The notes under the pieces are model-generated. The model was not told the DNA's origin and did not search any database. It was given only the letters and a program-made list of their open reading frames with translations. Below, in pieces: positions 36,426 to 45,326 of a stretch of DNA of 64,000 nucleotides. Position 1 is the first letter of the stretch. Each line of letters starts with the position of its first letter. The position numbers and the translations under genes are program-made. The stretch comes from Parvularculaceae bacterium (GTDB lineage Bacteria; Pseudomonadota; Alphaproteobacteria; Caulobacterales; Parvularculaceae), in the NCBI GenBank assembly GCA_028284065.1, contig JANQSJ010000004.1, positions 310,001-374,000 of the forward strand. Direction: 5' to 3'.

Positions 36426-39418
36426 CCGGGCCGCGACGGATCCGATCGACGCCGTTTGTGCACGAGGAAAAGCCGCTTTCCTTCACGTTCGACGGCGTGG
36501 CGATGCAAGGGTTGGCGGGCGACACTCTGGCGTCGGCCTTGCTCGCGAATGACGTCCATCTCGTCGGTCGATCGTTTAAGTATCACCGCCCACGGGGCGT
36601 CATGTCCGCCGGCCCGGAGGAGGCGAACGCGCTTGTCGGCGTGCGCCGGGGGCCTGGTCGGTTCGAGCCCAACGCGCGCGCGACCATGCAGGAGCTATAT
36701 GAGGGCTTGTCGGCCGAGAGCCAGAACCGCTGGCCGAGTCTGCGCTTCGACGTGGGCGCCGCGTCGGGCCTCGCCAGCCGTTTCCTGCCCGCGGGTTTCT
36801 ACTATAAGACGTTTATGTGGCCACGTTGGGGCTGGCGACGCGTCTATGAACCGGCGATCCGCCGCGCGGCGGGACTCGGCAAGGCGCCAGTCGATCCGGA
36901 CCCTGATCGGTACGTCAATCAATACGCTCACTGCGACATTCTTATTATCGGGGCCGGGGCGGCCGGCCTGTCGGCGGGTATTGCGGCGGCGGACGCGGGC
37001 GCGCGCGTTATCATCTGCGACGAGCGTGCGCGCCCCGGCGGTGGCTTACTGACGGAGGCCAGCGACACAATTGGCGACACGACCGCGCGCGAATGGGGGG
37101 ACCAAGCGATCTCCCATCTCAAGACAGCGGAAAACGTCACGCTCTTACCGCGAACCACGGCGTTCGGGTACTACGGGCAAAACTATGTCTGTCTCGCCGA
37201 GCGCCTCACGGACCATCTGGCGAAGCCGCCGGACGGCGCACCGCGCGAACGGTTGTGGCAGGTCCGGGCCAAGCAGATCATTTTGTGCGCTGGCGCTATA
37301 GAGCGCCCGCTGCTTTTCCCCAATAATGACCGCCCGGGTGTCATGCTCTCAGGCGCGGGCCGTACGTACCTCAATCAATTCGGGGTCGCTTCCGGACGGC
37401 GCGTGGTCGTCGCGACGAACAATGACGCCGCCTGCCGCGCCGCCCTCGACCTGATTGAGGCTGGCGTCGAGGTCGCGGCCATAGCGGATATGCGGACATC
37501 TCCGGACGGGCCGGCGACGTGTGCGCTTCGCGACCATGGCGTGACAGTCTATGCCGGCGCGGCGTTGTCCGGCGCACGAGGGCGCACGCGGGTGAGCGCT
37601 GTGACCGTCGCCGCGCTCAACGACGATCAACGCCATGAAACGACCATCGCGTGCGACGCTGTCCTGACGAGCGGCGGCTGGACGCCGAGCGTGCATCTTT
37701 ATTCCCAAGCCGCGGGCAAGCTGAACTGGCGCGACGATGTCGGCGCGTTCGTCCCTGAGGACACGATCGAGGATTTCCACTGCGCCGGCGCGTGCCGCGG
37801 GGTGTTCTCTCTCTTTGAGTGCGTGGAAGACGGCGCCCGCGCCGCATTGCGTGCGCTGAAGGCCCTTGGCTTCGGATCGGCGGCGACCGCCCGGCCGTCC
37901 GCCCAACCATTGGCCGGGTCCGTCGATAGCCCGGTCGTCGCCGCCACACCGGCAAGCGATGCACCGTACACAAATGGGATGACTTTCGTCGATCTCCAGA
38001 ATGACGTCACCGCGAAGGATATCGGGCTTGCCGTCCAGGAAGGTTTCCGGTCGGTCGAGCACGTCAAACGCTACACGACCAACGGCATGGCGACCGACCA
38101 GGGCAAGACCTCAAACATCAATGGTCTTGCGATCGCCGCGCAGCGCCAGGGTCTGACCGCCGAGGCGGCGGGACTTACGACCTTCCGGCCGCCCTATACG
38201 CCCGTCACCTTCGGTGCGCTCGCCCATGCGGCGCGGGACCTCGGCCTCGACCCTGTCCGGCGCACCGCCATTGATCCGTGGGCGGCGGAGCAGGGCGCGG
38301 TCTTTGAAGATGTCGGTCAATGGAAGCGGGCGCGCTACTTCCCGAAGGAGGGCGAAACCATGCTCGAAGCGGTCGCCCGCGAATGCGCCGCGACCCGAGC
38401 GAGCGCAGGGCTTTTTGACGCGTCGACACTCGGCAAGATCGAGGTCGTCGGCCCGGACGCCGCGGAGTTCATGAACCGTATGTATACGAACCCGTGGAAG
38501 GGCTTAAAGCCAGGGCGATGCCGCTACGGGCTGATGCTGGGAGAAGACGGCTTCATCTACGACGACGGCGTTGTCGGCCGCATTGACGAAGATCGCTTTC
38601 ACGTCACCACAACGACCGGCGGGGCCGCGCGCGTGATGGCGCATATGGAAGACTATCTTCAGACGGAGTTGCCGGAGCTGGACGTATGGTTGACGTCGAC
38701 ATCGGAGCAATGGTCCGTGATCGCGCTGAACGGTCCGAATGCGCGCCGCATTCTTGAGCCGCTTGTCGACGATATCGATCTCGACAAGGATGTGTTCCCG
38801 CACATGAGCGTGCGGCTCGGCCATATGCTGGGCGTTCCTATTCGGCTCTTTCGAGTCAGCTTTACCGGAGAGCTGGGGTTCGAAGTCAATGCGCCGGCTG
38901 AATACGGATTATCCATCTGGACGGCGCTGATGGAGACGGGAAGGGCCTATAACCTGACGCCCTATGGCACCGAGGCGATGCATGTCATGCGGGCCGAAAA
39001 AGGCTACATCATCATTGGCCAGGACACGGACGGGACGGTGACGCCGAATGACGCCGGCATGGCCTGGGCGGTCGGCAAGAAGAAAAAAGACTTCGTCGGC
39101 AAACGATCCTTGTCGAGACCTGACATCGAAGCGACAAATCGCAAACAGCTAGTTGGCCTACGGATGAGGAAGCCGTCTTTCGTCGCTGAAGAGGGCGCTC
39201 AGGTCCTGCCTGCGGAAGGCCTCGGCGCGCCGCTTGGGCATGTGACGTCTTCTTATTGGAGCGCCGCGCTTAATCGCTCGATCGCTCTTGCGTTGATCGA
39301 AGGGGGGCACGAGACCATGGGCGCCGCGGTGCGGGTGACGACGGACGGCGCGCCAGTCGCCGCCGAGATTTGCGAAACCGTCTTTTACGACAAGGAAGGA
39401 GCGCGCGTGAATGCTTGA
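36422..39418 (+). CDS. soxA: Sarcosine oxidase alpha subunit
   Basis: The 998-residue subunit has the normal three parts. The first is an N-terminal ferredoxin-like domain (LAGDTLASALLANDVHLVGRS, then KYHRPRGVMSAG). The second is an NAD/FAD-type dinucleotide domain (ILIIGAGAAGLSAGIAAADAG at about 173). The third is a C-terminal aminomethyltransferase-like, folate-binding domain (from about 610; GLFDASTLGKIEV, GFIYDDGVVGRI, FTGELGFEV). It oxidises sarcosine-derived methylene groups and transfers them to tetrahydrofolate. The start is a GTG overlapping soxD, and its end overlaps soxG by eight bases. Confidence 0.96.
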   Translation: MTGPRRIRSTPFVHEEKPLSFTFDGVAMQGLAGDTLASALLANDVHLVGRSFKYHRPRGVMSAGPEEANALVGVRRGPGRFEPNARATMQELYEGLSAESQNRWPSLRFDVGAASGLASRFLPAGFYYKTFMWPRWGWRRVYEPAIRRAAGLGKAPVDPDPDRYVNQYAHCDILIIGAGAAGLSAGIAAADAGARVIICDERARPGGGLLTEASDTIGDTTAREWGDQAISHLKTAENVTLLPRTTAFGYYGQNYVCLAERLTDHLAKPPDGAPRERLWQVRAKQIILCAGAIERPLLFPNNDRPGVMLSGAGRTYLNQFGVASGRRVVVATNNDAACRAALDLIEAGVEVAAIADMRTSPDGPATCALRDHGVTVYAGAALSGARGRTRVSAVTVAALNDDQRHETTIACDAVLTSGGWTPSVHLYSQAAGKLNWRDDVGAFVPEDTIEDFHCAGACRGVFSLFECVEDGARAALRALKALGFGSAATARPSAQPLAGSVDSPVVAATPASDAPYTNGMTFVDLQNDVTAKDIGLAVQEGFRSVEHVKRYTTNGMATDQGKTSNINGLAIAAQRQGLTAEAAGLTTFRPPYTPVTFGALAHAARDLGLDPVRRTAIDPWAAEQGAVFEDVGQWKRARYFPKEGETMLEAVARECAATRASAGLFDASTLGKIEVVGPDAAEFMNRMYTNPWKGLKPGRCRYGLMLGEDGFIYDDGVVGRIDEDRFHVTTTTGGAARVMAHMEDYLQTELPELDVWLTSTSEQWSVIALNGPNARRILEPLVDDIDLDKDVFPHMSVRLGHMLGVPIRLFRVSFTGELGFEVNAPAEYGLSIWTALMETGRAYNLTPYGTEAMHVMRAEKGYIIIGQDTDGTVTPNDAGMAWAVGKKKKDFVGKRSLSRPDIEATNRKQLVGLRMRKPSFVAEEGAQVLPAEGLGAPLGHVTSSYWSAALNRSIALALIEGGHETMGAAVRVTTDGAPVAAEICETVFYDKEGARVNA

Positions 39419-40010
39419 AGTCGCGCATCGGATCGATCGACGTTCGCCGCTGGCCGGCCGTTCGATTGCAATGACGCCGTTTTTCGAGGCGAAGCCCGCG
39501 CCGGCGATGCGTCGATGGTCACTGCGCACGCGTGCGCGCGATGCGGCGCGTATCGGCGAGGCGATGGAGATGACGCTAGACGTCCCGCTTCTGCGTTCTG
39601 TCAGATATGACGGCTTTTCTGTATTGCGCCTGTCGCCGGACGAATGGATGCTTCTTTGCCCTGATGATGCGATGGGCATCGAGCAGCGCCTCTCGGCGGC
39701 GCCGACCGGAGTTCTTTCCGCTGTCGACGTCTCGCATCGACAGACCGCCATCATCGTTTCCGGCGCGTCGTGCGTGCACATCTTGTCCACCTATTGCCCG
39801 CTGGATTTTGAGTTATCGTCGTTCCCGGTGGGAGGTTGCACACGGACGGTCTTCGCGCGATCTGAGGTGTTGTTGTGGCGGTTGGCTGACACGGCGTTCC
39901 ACCTGGAAGTCTGGCGGTCCTTCTCGGATTATGTGTGGCGTGGGCTGGAGCGCGCAGGGGAGGATCTACGATTTGAAGATCAAGTAAAGGGGACCAAAGA
40001 TGGCCAGTAA
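39411..40010 (+). CDS. soxG: Sarcosine oxidase gamma subunit
   Basis: This subunit of 199 residues belongs to the weakly conserved SoxG family. The recognisable parts are LRLSPDEWMLLCP, a VDVSHRQTAIIVSGASC segment and LSTYCPLDFE near the middle, and RLADTAFHLEVWRSFSDYVWRGLERAG at the end. Its start overlaps soxA and its end overlaps the next gene by 11 bases, so all five genes from soxB should form one transcript. The usual folate partner genes (glyA, purU, folD) are not next to it. Confidence 0.9.
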   Translation: MLEVAHRIDRRSPLAGRSIAMTPFFEAKPAPAMRRWSLRTRARDAARIGEAMEMTLDVPLLRSVRYDGFSVLRLSPDEWMLLCPDDAMGIEQRLSAAPTGVLSAVDVSHRQTAIIVSGASCVHILSTYCPLDFELSSFPVGGCTRTVFARSEVLLWRLADTAFHLEVWRSFSDYVWRGLERAGEDLRFEDQVKGTKDGQ

Positions 40011-41523
40011 CGTCAGTAGGCGGCAATTTTTGCAAACGGCGGCCTGTATAGGGGGTCTTGGCGCCGGTTCGGCGGCGCGCGGACAAAACGAAGTGGCGTC
40101 CCTCGCGGGAACGCGGACCCCCGCGCAAGAGTTGGCGGCGTCGAGGCCGTCCGCCCTGAACGAAGCCAATCTCCGCGCGCTCTTCGACAAGGCGATGCGC
40201 CTAAGCGGCGTGGCGGGCGCTCAAATGGCGGTGATCAAAGGGGATCAGATCGTCGAAGTGGCCGGCGGATTCGCCGATGCGCCGAACGGCGTTCCGATGA
40301 CAGTCGACAGCGTCATACAAATTGGGTCGACGACAAAGATTCTGAACGCGCTGACGGTAATGTCGGTGGTCGATGAAGGGCTCTTGGACATCGACGCGCC
40401 GGTAAAGACCTATATACCCTACTTGAAACTCTCCGACCCGGTCGCGACGAACACCATCACCATACGGCAACTTTTGTCCATGTCGTCGGGCGTCGATAAC
40501 GGTCCGTATAAAAAGTACGGTTCCGGCGACGACGCGATCGAGCGCTATATGCGGACGCTCGGCAACCTGCCGCAGCACTTCGCGCCGGGCGCGCATTACG
40601 GCTATTCCAATTGCGGCACGGCGATGGCGGGCCATGCGGCTGCGAACGTCAAGGGTCAGACTTGGGAGGAGCTGCTTTCGGAGCGGGTTCTGGATCCCGC
40701 GGGACTAGATCGCTTCGCGCATTTTAGACGCCAATTGGGCGGGCGAACGATTTCGCTCGGGCATGAGCTTCGCGATGGCCGCTCGCCCAAAACGATCCAG
40801 CCGTTTCTGGACGAGGCGCGATGCGCAGGCCCGTCGGGAGCTGCGATGGCCATGGCGATGGGCGATCTCGTCCGGATCGCGAAACTTTTCTTGACAAAGG
40901 GTCGGACCGAAAGCGGAACGCAGGCGCTGCCGTCGTCGACAATTGACCTGATGATGGAGCGTCAGGTCGACAAACCATCGCGACGTTACGGCACCGCGTG
41001 GTGTTTGGGGCCCGCCTACGCCAACTGGAATGGGGTCGACGTGTGGGGCCACCCGGGCGGCACCGAGACCGCGTTGACGTTCGTGCACTGGGCGCCGTCG
41101 CTCGACGGGGCGATCGCGTTCGCCGTCAATACTAGTTCGGGCGTTGGCCCATTTGCGGAGGTCATGTTTAGCGAAGTGCTGGAGGAAGCATTCGGTTTCA
41201 CAAAACCGTCGTTTACGGAACCCGACCCGGACCTGAAGCCAATCGACCACGCGCGATATGTCGGCAAGTATCGGAAAATCGATCGCCATATCGAGGTTAA
41301 GTCTCAAGACGATGGGCTTATTGCAACTTACACAGATAATTATTTCGGCGTCTTCTATAAAAAAACGGCGCTATTGAGGCCACTCGGCCGGGACCGGTTT
41401 TTGGTGACCGATCCTGAAGGCCAGGGCGGATACCCAAGCGACACGGCTTTCTTCGGCGAAGACCAGCGGGGACGGGCGACGAACATGCTCGAGAACGTTT
41501 TCCCGACAAGCCGGGTCTCATAG
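40000..41523 (+). CDS. Tat-exported class C beta-lactamase-like serine hydrolase
   Basis: The 507-residue protein has a twin-arginine signal (SRRQFLQTA, then CIGGLGAGSAARG), so it is probably folded in the cytoplasm and exported to the periplasm. The catalytic motifs are S110-T-T-K113, Y202-S-N204 and HPGG (WGHPGGTETA). A C-terminal domain of about 110 residues (YVGKYRKIDRHIEV...) resembles the lipocalin-like part of this group. The ATG, preceded by AAAGGGG, lies within the end of soxG, so it is translated with the sarcosine oxidase operon. That coupling suggests it releases a substrate of the oxidase, perhaps an N-methylglycine or similar unit. Confidence 0.87.
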   Translation: MASNVSRRQFLQTAACIGGLGAGSAARGQNEVASLAGTRTPAQELAASRPSALNEANLRALFDKAMRLSGVAGAQMAVIKGDQIVEVAGGFADAPNGVPMTVDSVIQIGSTTKILNALTVMSVVDEGLLDIDAPVKTYIPYLKLSDPVATNTITIRQLLSMSSGVDNGPYKKYGSGDDAIERYMRTLGNLPQHFAPGAHYGYSNCGTAMAGHAAANVKGQTWEELLSERVLDPAGLDRFAHFRRQLGGRTISLGHELRDGRSPKTIQPFLDEARCAGPSGAAMAMAMGDLVRIAKLFLTKGRTESGTQALPSSTIDLMMERQVDKPSRRYGTAWCLGPAYANWNGVDVWGHPGGTETALTFVHWAPSLDGAIAFAVNTSSGVGPFAEVMFSEVLEEAFGFTKPSFTEPDPDLKPIDHARYVGKYRKIDRHIEVKSQDDGLIATYTDNYFGVFYKKTALLRPLGRDRFLVTDPEGQGGYPSDTAFFGEDQRGRATNMLENVFPTSRVS

Positions 41524-41647
41524 GCGAAGGACTTATCGAGTTGCGCGTGTGTCTGCTGACTCATGAACGTTGCGGCGACCGAGTCGCCTGCGCTGTTGTC
41601 GCGCTTTGAATCAGAGCGGGCGGCGCGTCATGAAATCGATCGCAGCG

Positions 41648-41818
41648 TTACTCTTCTGATCGTCCGGCAAGTAGAAACGCCCAGGCAAAAAACACGAACA
41701 GCGCTGCGTTCATGCTCGCCACATAGAGGCCGGGACCGAATGGCGATGACAGATTTTCCGCCGGACCCAACATCAAAGGCTGGATAAGGAAAGGTGATGC
41801 GAAGGCGCGCTGGAGCAT
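41648..41818 (-). CDS. Possible small membrane protein or gene remnant
   Basis: A 56-residue frame encodes one likely membrane segment near its end (MNAALFVFFAWAFLLAG) after a PFGPGLYVA stretch. Its composition looks coding rather than random. There is no good ribosome site, and the frame is open only a few codons upstream of the ATG, so it may be the C-terminal piece of a lost transporter. It lies downstream of the acylase gene in the same direction. Confidence 0.3.
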   Translation of the reverse strand: MLQRAFASPFLIQPLMLGPAENLSSPFGPGLYVASMNAALFVFFAWAFLLAGRSEE

Positions 41819-41855
41819 TGGCCTTAAGCCGATCCGCGCCTGCTAAATCGTTGAA

Positions 41856-41981
41856 TTAAAATTGTTCAACGACGCCTTGCCGGATGAGAATTGCCGCATC
41901 ATCGGCCTCGACTTCAAAATTTTCGAATTCAACGCTCTGAAGCGTAACCGTTTTGCTTTGCTGGAGCGGAAGCGCGCCCAT
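41856..41981 (-). CDS. Possible small protein or gene remnant after acylase gene
   Basis: A 41-residue frame reads like real protein (TVTLQSVEFENFEVEADDAAIL). AGGAGG occurs upstream but about 45 bases away, so the start is doubtful. It follows the acylase stop codon by 80 bases and precedes the small membrane frame by 37 bases. Together they might be pieces of one decayed gene. No other feature is seen in the rest of 41524-42061. Confidence 0.3.
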   Translation of the reverse strand: MGALPLQQSKTVTLQSVEFENFEVEADDAAILIRQGVVEQF

Positions 41982-42061
41982 TGCGACGCATCGCACGTGG
42001 TGTCGTCGTTGGGCGCGTTTTGCCTCCTGGGACTATGACTCTCGATGCCTCGTGGCGATCT

Positions 42062-44512
42062 TTAATGTCCATTCGGCTCCAATATCGTCACGTGACGGCT
42101 CTCTTCGTCGCCGGGCAACAACTGCAGGTATTCACCTGCGGCCCATGGGCCCGCCATATCGTCCCAATGCTTGGACGCTGCGTTTCCCGAAATGCCGGGA
42201 GCAAACGACATCAGCGAACTCGTAGGGTCGCCAAGGTCCGCAATCAGACGATATGTTGCGCCGTGTCCTTGAATGAACTGAAGATTTGACAACATATCCT
42301 CGAGCGTCGCATCAGGGCGTTGACCAGGGCCCGTGTTCAATGTCGACTCTCCGCCCCGGGTGGGCAGCCGGGTTCGGGTCAACCGATCCAGAAACGGTAC
42401 ATGGGCCCACGAATATTCCGCTGGAAACTCAGCATGGTGCTTATCGCCCCATCGCCATTGGGACATGTCGGGGCCTTGATCGGCGGAAACGGCCTCTATC
42501 GCCTTGGCGACCGCCTCATTCACCGCCATATCGCAAGTTTCGATACCATCGGTTTGCGGATGATCGCACCATTCTTCACCTTCGGTCAGGGCGCGCGAAA
42601 TTCGAATTACATTTGGCGTAAGACTGGCGGCCGCGTTGTCATGGACGTTGATAAGTCGTTGTTGTAGGGCGAGTTCAATCGCGGAGTAGAGCAGTGGTTC
42701 GGGCCTGTCGAGCTCCATCTTGAAGTCCCATTGCGCCAGCATCGCCATGGCTTCTCGACTTCTGTCCGACGTCATCTCAATGTCGGAAATCTGATCCAGG
42801 AGCCATCTTCCTTGGGCGGAGTGAGTATCGAGCTGGATTTCCGCTACCGACGCGAGGTCATGGCGGTCTTTGTTCCCGATCAATTCATAGGCGCGCGAGA
42901 CCCGCCACGGCGGCGAAAAATTGTCGGTCACTCTGAACGGTATCGTATCGTCTACCGCACGGCTATTTGCATCCGCCACCCACCCTTTCGAGGGATTGAA
43001 GATAGTCGGCAGGTCGTCAAATGGTACGTAGTCAACCCACTCGCCTTCGCCCAGCCAACCTCGCGCAAGGCGTTGGCCGTTCCACCCGTTAACGATACGC
43101 CGGACAGGAAGTCGGGCCGCCATTTGCACGCCAATATTCCCATCAACATCCGCGAAAACAAAATTGTTCGTCCACTCATAATCTCGAAGCGCGTCGCGGA
43201 ATTCTTTCCAGGTGTGGGCGCGGCTGACCTTGACGTAGGACTGCATCGTCGTCTGTCCTTCCTCGACCGCAAGCTGACGACGCACCACCACATGTCCGGG
43301 CCCGAAAACCTCCTCTACTATTTTAAATTTTTCAGACAATGACCGTTCGTCTGCGTCACGTTCATCCGTGGTGGGATCGCTGACAACAACGCCATTCCGC
43401 GTCCGCCGTCGCAGGACAGTGCGGTCCTCGCCCCCCTTTACGGGAATGACGATTTCCTCGACCTCAAAGGGCAGGGAGCCTTCTGGCGCCAAATAATTTT
43501 GAGGGTTTTGGGGATCGATCCGTTCGACAACGTAATCGAATGTATCCGCATAAAGGTGCGTTAGCCCCCATGCGATGCGGCTATTCTGTCCAAACGCGAT
43601 TGAAGGCGATCCGATCCAGGCGGCGCCAGCGACAAAGTCGTCGGGCAGCTTGATAGAAACCGGGTAGAGCATCGATGGCGCATGCGTTGGCAGGTGCGGA
43701 TCGACAGCGAGAATCGCATTGCCTGAGACAGTTCTCGACGGAGAGAATACGAAGAAATTTGTCCCGGTCTGTTGTTCAGAGTCCCCACCGCCAAATGGGA
43801 GTGGCGGGCGCGCCGTGTCGTCGGGGTGCGTATCCTGAAAATCTCTGTACAAGGTTGGAAATTGCGCAGAGAGCGGATCGAATAAAAGACGTTCGACATG
43901 CGGCTCATTCGCCGCCGCCACAGTTTCGACCAGAAGTTCTCTTTCTCCGTCCGTTGCGGTCTCGGAGATGATCGTCATAAAATTGTTGGAATCGGACATT
44001 GTCCACGGTTCGGGCTCAACGCCCAGTAGCGGCCATTCCGGCGATGAGGTCGCTTCTCCTGTCTCGATGGCGAGGTTGACGCCATCTGCGAAGGCTTGGA
44101 AAATTTCGCGGGTTTCAGGGTCGATTCGGACAGCGGATTTCGCCGCGACGTCGGGAAGGCTCGCGTGCACCCGATAAGCGACATCTGTCGATACTAGTCC
44201 CTCGCCAAAGAGTTGGGCGGTCCGTCCGTAGACGGCGCGCCGCATTGCGTCCATCTGCCAAAAGCGATCTTGAGCCTGAACAAAGCCCATCGCGAACGCT
44301 GCGTCGTGAAAAGAGCGCGCTTCGATGTGGGGAACGCCGTGTCTGTCTCGGGAAATTTTCACCGTCGCATTGAGCGCGTCGGTTTGCAACGTTCGAGAGT
44401 AGTCCGGCAACGTACTTTGTAGCCATAGGTGCGCGCCGCCCCCGACTATGGCGACGGTCGCGACGACGCTTGCGACGATGTATTTGGATACGGAGGCGAC
44501 GCTTGCTGACAC
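42062..44512 (-). CDS. Penicillin/N-acyl-homoserine-lactone acylase-family Ntn hydrolase
   Basis: This S45-family amidohydrolase is exported and self-cleaves into alpha and beta chains. The alpha region has IxRDxxGVPHI (ISRDRHGVPHIEA) and FAMGFVQAQDRFWQMD. The cleavage site is TGTNFFVFSPSRTVSGNAILAVDPHL: the residue after Gly is Thr251 where the family normally has Ser. The later GLTHLYADTFDYVVE, NIGVQMAARLPVR and GWVADANSRAV segments match the beta chain. A GTG start with AGGA upstream gives a short N-terminal membrane anchor; an ATG 42 bases upstream would place the promoter palindrome inside the gene. It should hydrolyse the amide of an N-acyl compound. Confidence 0.88.
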   Translation of the reverse strand: MSASVASVSKYIVASVVATVAIVGGGAHLWLQSTLPDYSRTLQTDALNATVKISRDRHGVPHIEARSFHDAAFAMGFVQAQDRFWQMDAMRRAVYGRTAQLFGEGLVSTDVAYRVHASLPDVAAKSAVRIDPETREIFQAFADGVNLAIETGEATSSPEWPLLGVEPEPWTMSDSNNFMTIISETATDGERELLVETVAAANEPHVERLLFDPLSAQFPTLYRDFQDTHPDDTARPPLPFGGGDSEQQTGTNFFVFSPSRTVSGNAILAVDPHLPTHAPSMLYPVSIKLPDDFVAGAAWIGSPSIAFGQNSRIAWGLTHLYADTFDYVVERIDPQNPQNYLAPEGSLPFEVEEIVIPVKGGEDRTVLRRRTRNGVVVSDPTTDERDADERSLSEKFKIVEEVFGPGHVVVRRQLAVEEGQTTMQSYVKVSRAHTWKEFRDALRDYEWTNNFVFADVDGNIGVQMAARLPVRRIVNGWNGQRLARGWLGEGEWVDYVPFDDLPTIFNPSKGWVADANSRAVDDTIPFRVTDNFSPPWRVSRAYELIGNKDRHDLASVAEIQLDTHSAQGRWLLDQISDIEMTSDRSREAMAMLAQWDFKMELDRPEPLLYSAIELALQQRLINVHDNAAASLTPNVIRISRALTEGEEWCDHPQTDGIETCDMAVNEAVAKAIEAVSADQGPDMSQWRWGDKHHAEFPAEYSWAHVPFLDRLTRTRLPTRGGESTLNTGPGQRPDATLEDMLSNLQFIQGHGATYRLIADLGDPTSSLMSFAPGISGNAASKHWDDMAGPWAAGEYLQLLPGDEESRHVTILEPNGH

Positions 44513-44534
44513 AAAAAATCCTGGGAATTGGGAA

Positions 44535-44549
44535 TAGAACTTAGTTCTA
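44535..44549. promoter_or_regulatory. Perfect 15-base palindrome before acylase gene
   Basis: TAGAAC-TTA-GTTCTA is a perfect dyad 23 bases before the preferred GTG start of the acylase. Its place fits an operator for this gene. It differs from the TACATTT dyad, so another regulator is implied. Confidence 0.45.
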
Positions 44550-44554
44550 AACAT

Positions 44555-45240
44555 TACGGGAGTGGGTCGCCTTTGGTCAAGGCGACGTCATTCGACGGGG
44601 CGCAAGTGCGATGCGCTCTTTTGTTGGGGAAGGAGAGAGCGAGCCCCTGCGAGTTGCTGACGGAAGGCGCAAGGACCAGCGGCTTTACGAGCGCTGTGAG
44701 GTCGACGCCTCTGCGTTCGCGTTTGTAATGCGCGCATTTTGTCATGCGCTACAGTCGTCAATAGGCGCATAAATGTCGGCGCGCTTGACGCGATGAAAAA
44801 CGTTATCGGGAATGCAGGCAGGCGTTGGGTCGTATACGCAAGTGACTGACGGGTGCTGTCGCCTGTGTTGTGATTGGAGCCGCGCTCTCCAATGTCTGCG
44901 TACTGCCAAAAAATGCTGCAACTTAAGGTCTTGTCTGGGCGACGCTCGTCCTGCTCGCAGTCTTGCTTCGCCAGTTGAAGGCGTATCTATTCGGAATAGT
45001 CCCTGACGGTGGGGGCGGGCCGGATTCGTATCCACGTCAGGCGTCGCAGGCATCGTCATCGGCGCTTCCTCAATCGAAGCAACATCAAAGAATTGAGTCT
45101 TTAACAGAAGCGTGCGCGTTCTTGGCGTGAAGGGCTGCCGGCCGGAGCATTCGCGCGCGTATGGCGTGATGGTCCGCTCGCCCGACGGTGGTTGAATGCG
45201 CCGGCAGTCTCGCGGGATTGTTCACCAGCGGGACAAATGA
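44555..45240. other. Intergenic region between divergent acylase and sortilin-like genes
   Basis: No convincing gene is visible on either strand. Frames of up to 105 codons exist but lack ribosome sites and recognisable motifs. The promoters for both divergent genes should be inside. Confidence 0.4.
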
Positions 45241-45260
45241 TACATTTCGTCAGAAATGTA
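45241..45260. promoter_or_regulatory. Shared operator-like dyad before sortilin-like gene
   Basis: TACATTTC-GTCA-GAAATGTA is a perfect eight-base inverted pair, and fits TACATTT-N6-AAATGTA exactly. It is 67 bases before the preferred start of the large Asp-box protein gene. It lies inside a longer upstream reading frame, which supports the shorter start. Confidence 0.65.
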
Positions 45261-45326
45261 AATCCCGTCTTTGGTTTTACCGCGATGATGATCGCGGATG
45301 ACGGCGTCAAGCGAACGGTCAGGTGC

